Shown: positions 1-8,289, counted from the first letter of the stretch. The stretch is 45,358 nt of DNA from Oxalobacter sp. OttesenSCG-928-P03 (GCA_030269625.1 JAJDFZ010000011.1:1-45358); one strand, 5' to 3'. Program-made: numbers and translations. Notes: generated by a model not told the origin, from the letters alone.

Positions 1-162
1 TTAAAGACAATGTTTAATGTGCTTTTCTGCTTTTCAATCCGAGCGTATTGGCAAAAAGAACCGCAAAGCCACCAGCAAGTCTGTCAGCTATATACGGAAA
101 GAGAAAACCCATTCCTTTATAAAAATCCAGACAAACATCTGCCGCCCCCTGATTTTTTACTT
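1..162. other. Stretch downstream of hcr, no supported gene
   Basis: This is the region after the hcr stop at the left edge. The minus strand holds a 32-codon open frame (112 down to 14) that could encode a small hydrophobic peptide ending SRKAH. Its only Shine-Dalgarno-like sequence (AAAGGA) directly abuts the ATG with no spacer, and the frame continues open back into the end of hcr. I do not call it a gene. There is no convincing terminator hairpin with a T tract. Confidence 0.3.
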
Positions 163-1254
163 TTACTTGAGCGAGACTTGAACATCATCAGCAATCAGGC
201 TAACACAAGCCAGCGTGTATCCCTCCTCACGGTCTGCCTGCGTCAGAATGCCACTGGCAACGGGATCCGTTGTTAATTGGACATCGCCGGACTCAACCTT
301 GCACTTACAGGCGCCACAAAGGCCCACACGGCATGCGCCAATAATGGGAACCCCGCCATTTTGCAGAACATCCAGCAGGATTTCACCCTCCTCTACTTCC
401 TCATCAAAACCAAAATCCGGCGCAGTGACCCGGTATGCACTCCCGCCATACCCCTTTTCCACTGTTTCCTGAGCGGATGAAGCATCCAAACCGGGTAATA
501 CTTCACAAGTAAATGTAAAGTTTTCATAAAAAAGGCGAGCCGGATCAAAATGGATTTCCCTTAATTCGGCTTTAACCATTTCCATGAATTCCATGGGACC
601 ACAAAGATAAACCGAACAGATGGTTACGATATCTTTCAGATGTGAATGCAGAAAAGCGCCGTTCAGCCGTCCCGCACGATAAGACGAAGCAATCTGATCT
701 GCTGGTGCCGCACTCAGATAAAAAAACGCAGAAAAATCGGGATGATCTTTTTCCAGGGAAAGAATCTCATCGTGATAAATGATATTTTCCCTGTTTCGGG
801 CACAATGGATAAACTGGATGGATTGAACACCCGTCTCTTTGTGAGAGAGGATATATTTCGCCATCGACATCACGGGAGTAACGCCACAGCCCGCACTGAT
901 GAACACAATATGTTCAGCGGGCGGCTGGTCAATAATATTAAAGGCGCCAGCAACACTGTGCATACTGATCTGGTCGTGAACCTCCAGTTCATCCATCATC
1001 CAGTTGGAAACCAGCCCTCCCTCTACCCGTTTGATGGTCAGCTGTATAAGTTCATCCTCCGGCAGGGAACTGATGGAATAAGAACGATAATGCAGCTTAT
1101 CGTCTATCTGAACCCCGATATTAATGAATTGCCCCGGCTTGAACCGGATTTTTCCGGTAACAGGATGCCTGAAGAAAAAGCTTTTCGTATCGACAGCTTC
1201 ATCAACTGTCCTGACCAGTGTCAAGCCATCCGGATTCGGGTTATCTTTCTGCAT
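163..1254 (-). CDS. hcr: NADH oxidoreductase for hybrid cluster protein (Hcr-like)
   Basis: A flavin and iron-sulfur reductase that passes electrons from NAD(P)H to Hcp in nitric oxide defence; it is cytoplasmic. About 363 residues. An N-terminal FAD-binding barrel carries RSYSISS, the usual FAD-binding motif. A ferredoxin-NADP reductase-type nucleotide domain follows (SAGCGVTPVMSM, and CGPMEFM near its end). A C-terminal plant-type 2Fe-2S domain has CRVGLCGAC plus a distal cysteine in TLACVS. The frame opens at a GTG at 1287, but I choose the ATG at 1254: GAGG lies 8 bases before it, and the GTG sits inside a hairpin. The length and the domain order match E. coli Hcr. It lies 74 bases after hcp on the same strand, so co-transcription is likely. 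A generic ferredoxin/flavodoxin reductase is the alternative, but the neighbour makes Hcr the better call. Confidence 0.88.
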   Translation of the reverse strand: MQKDNPNPDGLTLVRTVDEAVDTKSFFFRHPVTGKIRFKPGQFINIGVQIDDKLHYRSYSISSLPEDELIQLTIKRVEGGLVSNWMMDELEVHDQISMHSVAGAFNIIDQPPAEHIVFISAGCGVTPVMSMAKYILSHKETGVQSIQFIHCARNRENIIYHDEILSLEKDHPDFSAFFYLSAAPADQIASSYRAGRLNGAFLHSHLKDIVTICSVYLCGPMEFMEMVKAELREIHFDPARLFYENFTFTCEVLPGLDASSAQETVEKGYGGSAYRVTAPDFGFDEEVEEGEILLDVLQNGGVPIIGACRVGLCGACKCKVESGDVQLTTDPVASGILTQADREEGYTLACVSLIADDVQVSLK

Positions 1255-1275
1255 GTCGCTTACCTCATCTTTCAC

Positions 1276-1309
1276 AAGGTATGTCACCCGGAGCCGGGTG
1301 ACATACCTT
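1276..1309. promoter_or_regulatory. Perfect intercistronic hairpin between hcp and hcr
   Basis: Two 16-base arms (1276-1291 and 1294-1309) are exact reverse complements around AG. In RNA the central bases would open to form the loop. No T tract follows on the minus strand, so this does not look like a simple terminator. It sits between the hcp stop (1329) and the chosen hcr start (1254). It could be a processing or stability element that sets the hcp:hcr ratio. Confidence 0.6.
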
Positions 1310-1328
1310 AAATAACCGGATAGTCTGT

Positions 1329-2987
1329 TCAGGAATTGAGCATGACTTCCAGATCGGAATCCGGATCGGAAATGGGGCGAATATCAAATATCCTGACCAG
1401 CATTTCAAGCAAATCCGGCGTCAGGAATACGGGCAGGCTTGGTCCCAGGTAAATGCCCTTGACGCCCAGCGCAAGCAACGTAAGCAAAACCGCTATTGCC
1501 TTTTGCTCAAACCACGAAACAACCAGCGTAAGCGGCAAGTCATTGACACCGCACTGAAACTCCTCCGCCAATGCCAGAGCAAGCTGGATCGCGGAATAGG
1601 AATCATTGCACTGCCCTACATCCAGCAATCGGGGAATGCCATTGATGGTGCCGAAATCCTGATAATTGAACCGATATTTGCCACATGCCAGCGTCAGCAT
1701 CAACGTGTCTTCCGGTGTCTTTTGTGCGAAATCCGTGTAATAGTTACGCTCCCGCCTGTCCCCGTCACATCCGCCAACGAGGAAAACATGCTTGATATTG
1801 CCAGCCTTGATTTCCTGTATTACGGCCGGTGCCGCCTGCGCCAGCGCTGCCCTGCCGAACCCCACGGTAATCAGATGGGGAGGCGCATCTTCGTTGAAAC
1901 CGTCAAGGGAAAGCGCACAGTCGATAACCTCGCTGAAATCATCGCCCACGACATGACTGGCACCCGGCCAGCCGACAATACTGCGCGTGAAAATACGATC
2001 CTTATAACCGCCGACATCCGGATTGATAATGCAGTTTGATGTCATCACAACCGCACCGGGAAAATCAGCAAATTCCTTCTGCTGGTTTTGCCAGGCTGTA
2101 CCATAATTTCCGACCAGATGCTTAAACGCTCTCAGCTTGGGATAACCATGTGCAGGCAGCATTTCTCCATGCGTGTAGACATTGATTTCCTTATCCTGCG
2201 TCTGCACCAGAATCTCATAAAGATCCTCAAGATCATGCCCGGAAACCAGAATACATTTCCCCTTGACATGACTGACATTCACCTGGGTAGGCTCAGGATC
2301 GCCAAAGCGGGATGTCTCTCCCTTGTCCAGCATGAACATAACGCGATAATTCAGCTCACCTGTTTTCAGGGCCATTTGAAGCAGTTCCTGCACGTCATCG
2401 GGTGAATCGCCCAAATAGCTCATAATTTCATGATACAGGGCATAAACCTCATCATCTGTCTGCCCTAAAACGGCCGCATGCTCCATATAAGCGGCAACGC
2501 CTTTAAGGCCATAAAGACAAAGCAAATAAGCACCCAGCACATCATCCACACTCTTTTTTTGCTGGTTTAATGATGCCATGGGAGCAAAGCGGATGATGGC
2601 TTCCTGCGTTGTGGGAATATCCATTAACGCCGCTGCCGTTAATGGCGGTATTGCGCCTGCACGAGCCGCAATAACCTCTTTTACCTCTTTTTCCAGTACC
2701 GATTTATAACTTTTTGCCTCATGAATGAATTCATGCATCCTGGCAGGATCAAAATTGACATTGGTCAGTGTCGAGAAAAATGCCTGGGGACTCCAGCGAT
2801 TGACCTGTGAGTTGTGATAGCCGTAGTCAGCGCCCAGTTTCGCCCAGAATGAAATCCCCTGCAGATATTTGACAAGGACATCCTGAAGATCCGATACCTC
2901 GGCTGTTTTACCGCACATGCCCTGTGCAAAGATACATCCCTTGGCAACAGGAGAGTTCAGTGTCTGTTCACATTGTATGCAAAACAT
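1329..2987 (-). CDS. hcp: Hybrid cluster protein (hydroxylamine reductase), class II
   Basis: Cytoplasmic iron-sulfur-oxygen cluster protein. In the family it reduces nitric oxide, or hydroxylamine in vitro, and takes part in anaerobic S-nitrosation signalling. 552 residues, the usual length. The N-terminal cysteines C3, C6, C18 and C25 are spaced CX2CX11CX6C, the E. coli-type (class II) pattern that binds a 2Fe-2S cluster in the proximal site. Hybrid-cluster ligand motifs are visible: [40 protein letters not shown] and [11 protein letters not shown]. The C-terminal WFEQKA and LGPSLP stretches are also typical. It is followed by its reductase hcr and preceded by a nitroreductase only 35 bases upstream, so all three may be one unit responding to nitrosative stress. 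I could not identify a clear NsrR or FNR site. Confidence 0.96.
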   Translation of the reverse strand: MFCIQCEQTLNSPVAKGCIFAQGMCGKTAEVSDLQDVLVKYLQGISFWAKLGADYGYHNSQVNRWSPQAFFSTLTNVNFDPARMHEFIHEAKSYKSVLEKEVKEVIAARAGAIPPLTAAALMDIPTTQEAIIRFAPMASLNQQKKSVDDVLGAYLLCLYGLKGVAAYMEHAAVLGQTDDEVYALYHEIMSYLGDSPDDVQELLQMALKTGELNYRVMFMLDKGETSRFGDPEPTQVNVSHVKGKCILVSGHDLEDLYEILVQTQDKEINVYTHGEMLPAHGYPKLRAFKHLVGNYGTAWQNQQKEFADFPGAVVMTSNCIINPDVGGYKDRIFTRSIVGWPGASHVVGDDFSEVIDCALSLDGFNEDAPPHLITVGFGRAALAQAAPAVIQEIKAGNIKHVFLVGGCDGDRRERNYYTDFAQKTPEDTLMLTLACGKYRFNYQDFGTINGIPRLLDVGQCNDSYSAIQLALALAEEFQCGVNDLPLTLVVSWFEQKAIAVLLTLLALGVKGIYLGPSLPVFLTPDLLEMLVRIFDIRPISDPDSDLEVMLNS

Positions 2988-3022
2988 GTTTATTCCTTTA
3001 AAAATTCAATGAACCGGCTTGC

Positions 3023-3541
3023 TCAGAACGTGTTGTAAACAACCGTCTGGTCAAGCGGCTTGCGGTCCGTGTGCATGGGATTGGGCGCGGCTTCAGGTGC
3101 CAGGTATCCCATCGGAAGCAGGGCAACCGGTTCGAGAGACGCCGGAATATTAAAAGCTTCGCGTATCTTGACCGGGTCAAAGTGCATGACCCAGGTCGTA
3201 CCCAAACCGATGTCGGCAGCGGCCAGCATCATCTGCGCGGTGACAACGCTGCAATCAATATCCCTGCTGTTTTTGTTGTCATAGGGACGATCCCAGGCTT
3301 CATCTTTACTCCCACAGACAAGCAATGCCACCGGGGCATTGAAATGACACTCGGTGCAGTCTCTCAGCTTTGTGCGTGCCTGGCGGTCTTCAATAACAAG
3401 AACACGCCATGGCTGTAGATTGCCTGCTGTCGGAGCAAGCTGTCCCGCCTTTAACACATATTCCAGTTTGTCCTTTTCAACCTCCTGCGTGGAGAAGTTG
3501 CGTACAGAGTAACGTTTGGCAGCCAGATCATTAAAGTTCAT
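3023..3541 (-). CDS. Nitroreductase family protein (FMN-dependent)
   Basis: Probable FMN-binding oxidoreductase of the nitroreductase superfamily; the substrate is unknown. 172 residues from the ATG at 3541, which has AGGAGA about 7 bases upstream. The longer frame opening at 3622 has no comparable site and adds a non-homologous leader. The N-terminal AAKRYSVRNFS is the family motif in which basic residues contact the FMN phosphate. LAPTAGNLQPWRV and the late MGYLAPE are also typical. Two short glycine-rich helices (AAADIGLGTTWV) match the middle of the fold. It contains CTECH, which is unusual but not obviously a metal site. The gene is first in the minus-strand order nitroreductase, hcp, hcr, with 35 bases before hcp. 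This suggests a role in reducing nitrogen oxides or their products, but that is inference from context only. Confidence 0.85.
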   Translation of the reverse strand: MNFNDLAAKRYSVRNFSTQEVEKDKLEYVLKAGQLAPTAGNLQPWRVLVIEDRQARTKLRDCTECHFNAPVALLVCGSKDEAWDRPYDNKNSRDIDCSVVTAQMMLAAADIGLGTTWVMHFDPVKIREAFNIPASLEPVALLPMGYLAPEAAPNPMHTDRKPLDQTVVYNTF

Positions 3542-3732
3542 AAGATTCTCCTGTAAAAGGATTGAGGGGAGATACTGCATTTCATAAAAAAACCAGATCA
3601 AATCAATCTGTTTTTTCTGCATACTTCAGCAGCAAAACAGCGGTCACCGGCACGGCTTGTTCGCACTGGCAAAAACATGATGAACACCTGTCGTTTTCAG
3701 TGTCATCCAGTTTATCGACGTAACATCCGTAT

Positions 3733-3754
3733 AAAAACCCCTTACGAAAGGGGG
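3733..3754 (-). terminator. Rho-independent terminator overlapping the PmpB-like stop
   Basis: On the minus strand a CCCCTT/AAGGGG stem (3753-3738) with a TCGT loop is followed by TTTTT (3737-3733). The TAA stop of the upstream permease gene begins in the loop, so the terminator is built into the end of the gene. It closes the repressor-permease operon before the nitroreductase promoter region. Confidence 0.75.
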
Positions 3755-4221
3755 TGTTTTTCTTTCTTCCAAAACCGGAATGTCATAACGGCATTCAAAT
3801 AATCCAAAATTCCCCGCCGCTCCATGAGCGTAAACAGCCCCATCCCCAAAAACATGGATAGGGCAAAGACCAGCCCTTTGGCAGAGCCATAGCCGGGCAA
3901 AGCTATCGCTGGGCCGGGGCAGATGCCTGCCAATCCCCAGCCAATACCAAAAAGTGCGCTACCCATCACAAGCCGCCAGTCAAGCCGTTTCGTGTCAGGC
4001 AACTGGACAGCCCGCCCCGCCAGGGTCGTTTTGCGTTTGTCGACAACCCGAAAAGCCAATCCGCTAACCGGAATTGCCGCCGCCATGACCAGCGCCAACG
4101 AGGGATCCCAGTTTCCCGCCAGGTCAAGAAAAGCCAGCACTTTTTCCGGATTGCCCATGCCGGAAACCATGATGCCCGCTCCGAAGAGAAGACCAGAAAC
4201 AAGCGCAACGAATACATTCAT
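3742..4221 (-). CDS. YeeE/YedE half-permease (PmpB-like)
   Basis: Integral inner-membrane protein of the YeeE/YedE (sulf_transp) family, 159 residues. Family members move small sulfur compounds such as thiosulfate, or are tied to persulfide homeostasis. It has about four hydrophobic segments. The motif GWGLAGICPGPA corresponds to the second conserved cysteine-containing half of full-length YeeE. The ATG at 4221 is preceded by GAGGAAAACAGG. The frame extends further upstream but overlaps the preceding permease gene without a ribosome site. With the neighbour at 4232 it makes up the split version of YeeE, often called PmpA and PmpB. The stop overlaps a terminator. The substrate is not determinable from sequence. 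Confidence 0.85.
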   Translation of the reverse strand: MNVFVALVSGLLFGAGIMVSGMGNPEKVLAFLDLAGNWDPSLALVMAAAIPVSGLAFRVVDKRKTTLAGRAVQLPDTKRLDWRLVMGSALFGIGWGLAGICPGPAIALPGYGSAKGLVFALSMFLGMGLFTLMERRGILDYLNAVMTFRFWKKEKHPLS

Positions 4222-4231
4222 CCTGTTTTCC

Positions 4232-4666
4232 TCATCCAATGACATGACGAACCACGTAAACCACGGCAAAACCGGAAACCATGAATGTGAGCGTCGCAAC
4301 AATGGAGCGCTTCGAGAAGCGGGACATCCCGCAAACACCATGCCCGCTGGTACAGCCCGATCCCAGCCGCGCACCGAAACCCACCAGTCCCCCGGCAATC
4401 ACCAGCGTTACCCAGCCTGCCCCTATATGGCTTTCAGGCAGCGCAGCAAAGCGGCCATAGAGAACCGGCACGAGGAAAATGCCACCGACAAAGGCGAGAC
4501 GCCACAACACATTGCCCGCTGAAGGCGTCAGGAGCCCACCGATAATGCCGCTGATACCAGCTATCCGTCCATTAAGCAGCAGCAAAACGGCAACGGCAAA
4601 CCCGATCAGCACGCCTCCGGCAATGGCGCTGCCCGGTGTAAAACTGCCCCAGTCAATCGTGATCAT
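4232..4666 (-). CDS. YeeE/YedE half-permease (PmpA-like)
   Basis: 144-residue integral membrane protein, the first half of a split YeeE/YedE transporter. The signature [19 protein letters not shown] holds the two cysteines that line the sulfur-compound path in this family. There are about four transmembrane segments. The ATG at 4666 overlaps the stop of the repressor gene in an ATGA arrangement, which decides the start and implies translational coupling. The second half-permease begins 10 bases after its stop. Repressor plus PmpA/PmpB is a known arrangement for BigR/SqrR-type sulfide-responsive operons, which supports a role in sulfide or persulfide handling. Confidence 0.87.
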   Translation of the reverse strand: MITIDWGSFTPGSAIAGGVLIGFAVAVLLLLNGRIAGISGIIGGLLTPSAGNVLWRLAFVGGIFLVPVLYGRFAALPESHIGAGWVTLVIAGGLVGFGARLGSGCTSGHGVCGMSRFSKRSIVATLTFMVSGFAVVYVVRHVIG

Positions 4667-4995
4667 GACTCCTCTCCACTCTGCTGGCAGTAAAGTCCGC
4701 ACAGCGTCGAAAGAACCGTCAGCACGTTCGGATCTGAAATGGAATAATAAATCCGCTTGCCATCCCGCCGCGTATTAACCACCCCGTCTGTCCTCAGCAC
4801 GCCAAGCTGTTGAGAAAGGGTGGGCTGCAAAATGCCAAGCTGCTCTTCCAGTTCGCTGACGGATCGTTCTCCCTTTGTCAACTGGCACAGCAAAAGCAGG
4901 CGATCTTCGTTGGCCAGTATGCGAACCAGTTTTGCCGCCTCCCCGGCCTTGCTTCTCATCAACTCCCTGTCCAAGTCTGTAAATTTGACAACCAT
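4663..4995 (-). CDS. ArsR/BigR-type winged-helix repressor
   Basis: 110-residue ArsR-family transcriptional repressor. The winged-helix core includes LILANEDRLLLLCQLTKGE, then the recognition helix region QPTLSQQLGVLR and the wing VNTRRDGKRIYYSI. Two cysteines are placed as in BigR and SqrR: one in LLLLCQL and one in TLCGLYC near the C-terminus. In those proteins the pair senses persulfides by forming a disulfide or tetrasulfide. I start at the ATG at 4995 because GGAG lies 5 bases upstream; a GTG at 5001 is also in frame. It is divergent from the CoA-disulfide reductase gene, with an AT-rich inverted repeat between them, and it leads the PmpA/PmpB operon. It most likely represses both directions and is relieved by reactive sulfur. 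Confidence 0.87.
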   Translation of the reverse strand: MVVKFTDLDRELMRSKAGEAAKLVRILANEDRLLLLCQLTKGERSVSELEEQLGILQPTLSQQLGVLRTDGVVNTRRDGKRIYYSISDPNVLTVLSTLCGLYCQQSGEES

Positions 4996-5044
4996 AAGCA
5001 CTCCGAAAATAAATCTTGCATTGATGGCCTCACTATACTAAATT

Positions 5045-5068
5045 ATATTATATAAGTAAATATAATAT
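5045..5068. promoter_or_regulatory. Candidate operator for the BigR-like repressor
   Basis: Two 9-base arms, ATATTATAT (5045-5053) and ATATAATAT (5060-5068), are exact reverse complements around AAGTAA. TATAAT-like hexamers occur on both strands here (5061-5066 on plus; ATTATA at 5042-5047 read on minus). An operator here would block both the repressor operon and the divergent reductase gene. AT-rich dyads of this type are usual for ArsR-family repressors. Confidence 0.6.
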
Positions 5069-5109
5069 CTAATGCGTTTTTGAATTTGCCCTTTTTTCGA
5101 GGAGATCAC

Positions 5110-6762
5110 ATGAAAACACAGAAACTGCTGGTTATTGGCGGTGTCGCTGCCGGCGCTTCGTTTGCGGCGCGCGCCCGCCGCCTGTCTGAACAGGCTCAGA
5201 TAACGGTTATTGAGCGGGGTCCGGACGTTTCTTTTGCCAACTGCGGGCTGCCCTATTACATCGGCGGAGAAATTCCTGAAAGGAAATCGTTGGCCGTGCA
5301 GACAGCGGCATCGCTGAAAGCCATGCTCAATCTGGACGTGCGGACACGAACCGAGGCCATTGCCATTGACCGAACGGCAAAGCGGGTGCTGGTTCGTGTT
5401 CTCGATAGCGAAAAGGAGGAATGGCTGGATTATGACAGGCTGATGCTCTCTCCCGGTGCGGCTCCCGTTGTTCCGGAAACGCCCGGCATTGATGATCCTC
5501 GGATATTTACCCTGCGTGATCTTGGCGATATGGATCGTATTGCCGCAGCGGCACAGCCCGGAATGCGTGCTGTCGTTGTTGGAGCGGGATTTATCGGACT
5601 GGAAATGGCCGAACAGCTCCACCGCCGGGGGCTGACTGTTGAAGTGGTCCAGATCGGCCAGCAGGTTCTGTCTCTTCTGGATGCAAAACTGGCCGGGATG
5701 CTTGAGGATGAATTGAAAAACAACCATATCGACCTGCATCTTGGCGAACAGGTTGTCCGCTTTGAAAGCGCTGAAAAGGAGTTGCTCTGCCACCTGACTT
5801 CAGGCGCCGTACTGCCGGCAGACCTTGTCATTATGTCGATAGGCGTGCGGCCGGAAAGCCGCCTGGCAAAAGACGCTGGACTGACATTGGGTGAACGGGG
5901 GCATATTGCTGTCAACGACTTCATGCAAACGTCAGATCCTGATATTTATGCGGCTGGTGATGTGGTTGAAACCCGTGAACGGACGATGGGCGGACAAATT
6001 GCTGTTCCGCTTGGCGGCCCGGCCAACCGGCAGGGGCGGGTTGCGGCAGATCATATTTTTCTTGCTGAAAAGGCGCGTCCCTACCCCGGGTCACTGGGCA
6101 CGGCAATCGTCCGGGTCTTTGAAATGACGGCGGGAACAACCGGCTTCAATGAGTCCGGCCTGAAAAAATCGGGGATAGATTATGACACGGTGACTGTCCG
6201 GGATTTTCATCATGCCTCGTACTATCCAGGCGCCAAACCACTTAACCTGAAAATTTTCTGGGAAAAGGGCAGCGGCAGACTCCTCGGTGCGCAGGCCGCT
6301 GGCCAGGAAGGCGTCGACAAGCGTCTTGATGTACTGGCAACCGCGATTACAGCAAAGATGCACATTGATGATCTCTGCCATCTTGAACTTGCCTATGCAC
6401 CGCCATTTGGTTCCGCAAAGGATGTCATTAATATTGCGGGCTTTACTGCGACAAACATGCATGACGAACTGCTGGAAGTCACCAGTGATTTTCCGGATGC
6501 TTCTGCCGATGTACAGTTACTGGATGTTCGCCCAAATGCGATCTCAAACATGACGCCTGTTCCCGGAGCCATCAATATTCCATATGCGGCATTGCGCAGC
6601 AATCTGGACAAACTTGATCCCAAAAAGCCGGTAGTGGCTTTCTGCTTTGTCGGAAAAAACAGTTACTTTGCGTCCCGGCTATTGGCACAGCACGGGTTCA
6701 AGGTAAAAAGTCTTGCCGGAGGCCTGTCAGTAAACAACAGGCAGAAATCAATCAGTTGCTGA
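5110..6762 (+). CDS. CoA-disulfide reductase / rhodanese fusion (CoADR-Rhd type)
   Basis: FAD-dependent pyridine nucleotide-disulfide oxidoreductase with a C-terminal rhodanese domain; the family reduces CoA persulfide/disulfide or polysulfide with NAD(P)H. 550 residues from the ATG at 5110, with GAGGAGA just upstream. VIGGVAAGASFAARARR is the N-terminal FAD dinucleotide fold. C45 in FANCGLPYYIGG is the active-site cysteine of single-cysteine CoADR enzymes. VVVGAGFIGLEMAE is the NAD(P) fold. YAAGDVVE is the second FAD motif. The rhodanese domain (about 455-545) keeps its active cysteine at about residue 512 (CFVGKNSY). The end is odd: after SLAGG the frame gives only ten more residues, while a neighbouring frame stays open to 6857. 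It is divergent from the BigR-like repressor and PmpAB, so it most likely works in persulfide or sulfide metabolism. Confidence 0.9.
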   Translation: MKTQKLLVIGGVAAGASFAARARRLSEQAQITVIERGPDVSFANCGLPYYIGGEIPERKSLAVQTAASLKAMLNLDVRTRTEAIAIDRTAKRVLVRVLDSEKEEWLDYDRLMLSPGAAPVVPETPGIDDPRIFTLRDLGDMDRIAAAAQPGMRAVVVGAGFIGLEMAEQLHRRGLTVEVVQIGQQVLSLLDAKLAGMLEDELKNNHIDLHLGEQVVRFESAEKELLCHLTSGAVLPADLVIMSIGVRPESRLAKDAGLTLGERGHIAVNDFMQTSDPDIYAAGDVVETRERTMGGQIAVPLGGPANRQGRVAADHIFLAEKARPYPGSLGTAIVRVFEMTAGTTGFNESGLKKSGIDYDTVTVRDFHHASYYPGAKPLNLKIFWEKGSGRLLGAQAAGQEGVDKRLDVLATAITAKMHIDDLCHLELAYAPPFGSAKDVINIAGFTATNMHDELLEVTSDFPDASADVQLLDVRPNAISNMTPVPGAINIPYAALRSNLDKLDPKKPVVAFCFVGKNSYFASRLLAQHGFKVKSLAGGLSVNNRQKSISC

Positions 6763-6857
6763 TGGGCTCCGGCACCTCCTTTGCCATTGGCGAACTGAAG
6801 GACTTTCCGGCAACTGAAAGCAGGATATCCGGTTTGACACTGCTCTCGCAGGAGTGA
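6762..6857 (+). other. Open frame behind the CoADR-Rhd stop (coupled mini-ORF or frameshifted tail)
   Basis: The stop codon of the reductase overlaps an ATG (TGATG), which starts a 31-codon frame running to a TGA at 6857. The same frame is also open backwards into the rhodanese end, to at least 6720. It can therefore be read as a translationally coupled peptide, or as the true C-terminus after a one-base frameshift near 6720-6740. Third positions are moderately GC-rich, as in the neighbouring coding DNA. No family is recognisable. Confidence 0.3.
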
Positions 6858-6953
6858 TAATTTCAGAGTTACAGCCGTGGGACGGGCCAGAAAACAACGT
6901 TACTGCAACGGGTCCGCCCCAAAAACTGCTTGATCGTCAACAGGAGCTGTCGA

Positions 6954-7649
6954 ATGATTATCATACTTACCGGCGCAGGAATCAGCCAGGAAAGCGGCAT
7001 TTCAACCTTTCGCGATGCCGGGGGACTGTGGGAAAACGAGCGGATCGAAGATGTGGGTACACCGGGCGGGTTTGCCAGGGACCCGGACAAGGTGCTGGAC
7101 TTCTATAACAGGCTTCGCAGAAATCTCAAGAGTCCTGAAATCACTCCCAACCCGGCACACCATGCCCTGGCCAGGCTGGAAAAAGAAAGCCGCGAGCAGG
7201 TGCTGGTCATCACCCAGAATATCGACAACCTGCACGAGCGCGCCGGCACAAAAAACCTGCTGCACATGCATGGTGAACTGTACAAGGCCCGCTGTAACGC
7301 CTGTGGCACTGTCACGCAATGGGAAACCGATATGAGCCGGCAGGACGTCTGCGAAAAATGTGGCACGGCAGGCAGGCTGCGGCCGCATATTGTGTGGTTT
7401 GAGGAAATGCCGCTTTACATGGATGAAATATGGCGGGCTTTTTCAAAATGCCGCCTGTTCGTTTCCATTGGCACTTCCGGTCATGTTCACCCTGCCGCCG
7501 GGTTCGTGAAACTGGCCCAGCAGGCCGGGGCAAGGACCCTGGAACTGAACCTGGAACGTTCTCTCGGGGCGTGGTTCTTCCATGACGGGCGTTATGGAAA
7601 AGCGGGAAAGGTGGTTCCTGCGTGGGTAGAGGAGATACTGGCCGGATAA
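6954..7649 (+). CDS. cobB: NAD-dependent protein deacylase (Sir2/CobB family)
   Basis: Cytoplasmic sirtuin, 231 residues, that removes acyl groups from lysines while consuming NAD+. The ATG at 6954 has AGGAG 7 bases upstream; an in-frame TTG at 6930 is unlikely. GAGISQESGISTFRD binds NAD; TQNIDNLHERAG carries the catalytic-site residues; HMHGE contains the catalytic histidine. CNAC and CEKC form the zinc site. IGTSGHVHPAAGF and ELNLE complete the NAD pocket. The similarity to E. coli CobB is strong and almost gapless in the middle. At the acyl pocket the Tyr of the class III Y-x-x-R pair is kept (Y51), but the Arg position is Leu54, with arginines on either side of it. Desuccinylase activity is therefore less certain than deacetylase activity. 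It stands between the sulfur locus and small unrelated genes. Confidence 0.95.
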   Translation: MIIILTGAGISQESGISTFRDAGGLWENERIEDVGTPGGFARDPDKVLDFYNRLRRNLKSPEITPNPAHHALARLEKESREQVLVITQNIDNLHERAGTKNLLHMHGELYKARCNACGTVTQWETDMSRQDVCEKCGTAGRLRPHIVWFEEMPLYMDEIWRAFSKCRLFVSIGTSGHVHPAAGFVKLAQQAGARTLELNLERSLGAWFFHDGRYGKAGKVVPAWVEEILAG

Positions 7650-7680
7650 TCACGCAAAAACCGTTTGAAGAAATCCGGCA

Positions 7681-7920
7681 TTAATCCGACAGCAGTTGAA
7701 CCACTCCCCCGCGACCTGAGCACGGATTTTTTGATTTGCTGAAACTGTATGAACGATCCCCGCAAATGGCCGTTGCGCCATCCGGCGCGGAGGCCTTGGC
7801 TTTTTTTGCCGCCCGGCTTTCTGCCGGTTTTGCCGTGCTCTTTGTTTTTGACTGTGTCTGTGCGAAAGACGGAACCGCGGCAAATGCGGCAACAGCAATA
7901 ATGGAAATAATCTTCTTCAT
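7681..7920 (-). CDS. Small secreted DUF3761-like protein
   Basis: 79-residue exported protein. The signal peptide is MKKIISIIAVAAFAAVPSFA, with cleavage after AFA-like residues. A short lysine/alanine-rich linker follows. The C-terminal domain DGATAICGDRSYSFS...CSGRGGVVQLL resembles DUF3761, whose members have a GATA-C...YS...C-GGV pattern. The two remaining cysteines could form a disulfide in the periplasm. The ATG at 7920 has GAGAG upstream. The frame could start five codons earlier, but that would spoil the signal peptide. It converges on cobB. The function is unknown. Confidence 0.75.
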   Translation of the reverse strand: MKKIISIIAVAAFAAVPSFAQTQSKTKSTAKPAESRAAKKAKASAPDGATAICGDRSYSFSKSKNPCSGRGGVVQLLSD

Positions 7921-8004
7921 TTCTCTCGTATCCATTCGTATAAAGCAGCGCTCCTATCCAATATGTTATAGTCGGCCGCTACCCATGTCCAGACGGCAGG
8001 CGAC

Positions 8005-8289
8005 TCAGGATGCTGCTGACCCGGTTTCGCTTCCGGGCGCTTCCTGTATCCACTCAAACCCGTCATCATCTATCGCAAGATGAAACTGATAGTCTTCCGC
8101 GTCTTCTGACAGAAATACTTTTATGCCCTGGTATTCATTATGATCTGACGTTAAATCCAGCATGACGGACGGTCGGGCCTGCATCAGTTTTTCCAGGAAC
8201 CCCGGGTTCATCTCTATCAGGACAACCGCTTCTCCGGATTGCAGCAAGTCCTGCAACTCGCCTTCAAAATTGTGAATGTCGTTATCCAT
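8005..8289 (-). CDS. Hypothetical acidic protein
   Basis: 94 residues, family not recognised. It is strongly acidic, with no signal peptide, membrane segment or cysteine, so a small cytoplasmic protein is likely. The end is rich in aspartate and glutamate (SEDAEDYQFHLAIDDDGFEW). The ATG at 8289 is chosen because GAAGGAAT lies about 5 to 8 bases upstream; an ATG at 8304 would place that site inside the gene. It follows the lipoprotein gene on the same strand, 32 bases after its... stop is further left, so the order of transcription is lipoprotein (8936-8322) then this gene, and the two may be co-transcribed. Confidence 0.65.
   Translation of the reverse strand: MDNDIHNFEGELQDLLQSGEAVVLIEMNPGFLEKLMQARPSVMLDLTSDHNEYQGIKVFLSEDAEDYQFHLAIDDDGFEWIQEAPGSETGSAAS

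Noticed and set aside
14..112. 32-codon minus-strand ORF after hcr
   Set aside because: The ribosome site has no spacing to the ATG, and no homology is visible. It may be chance.
3590..3625. Possible FNR site upstream of the nitroreductase
   Set aside because: One half (TTGAT on the minus strand) is present, but the second half does not match ATCAA.
5038..5793. 251-codon minus frame opposite the CoADR gene
   Set aside because: It is the complement of the FAD/NAD-binding coding region, with no motif of its own.
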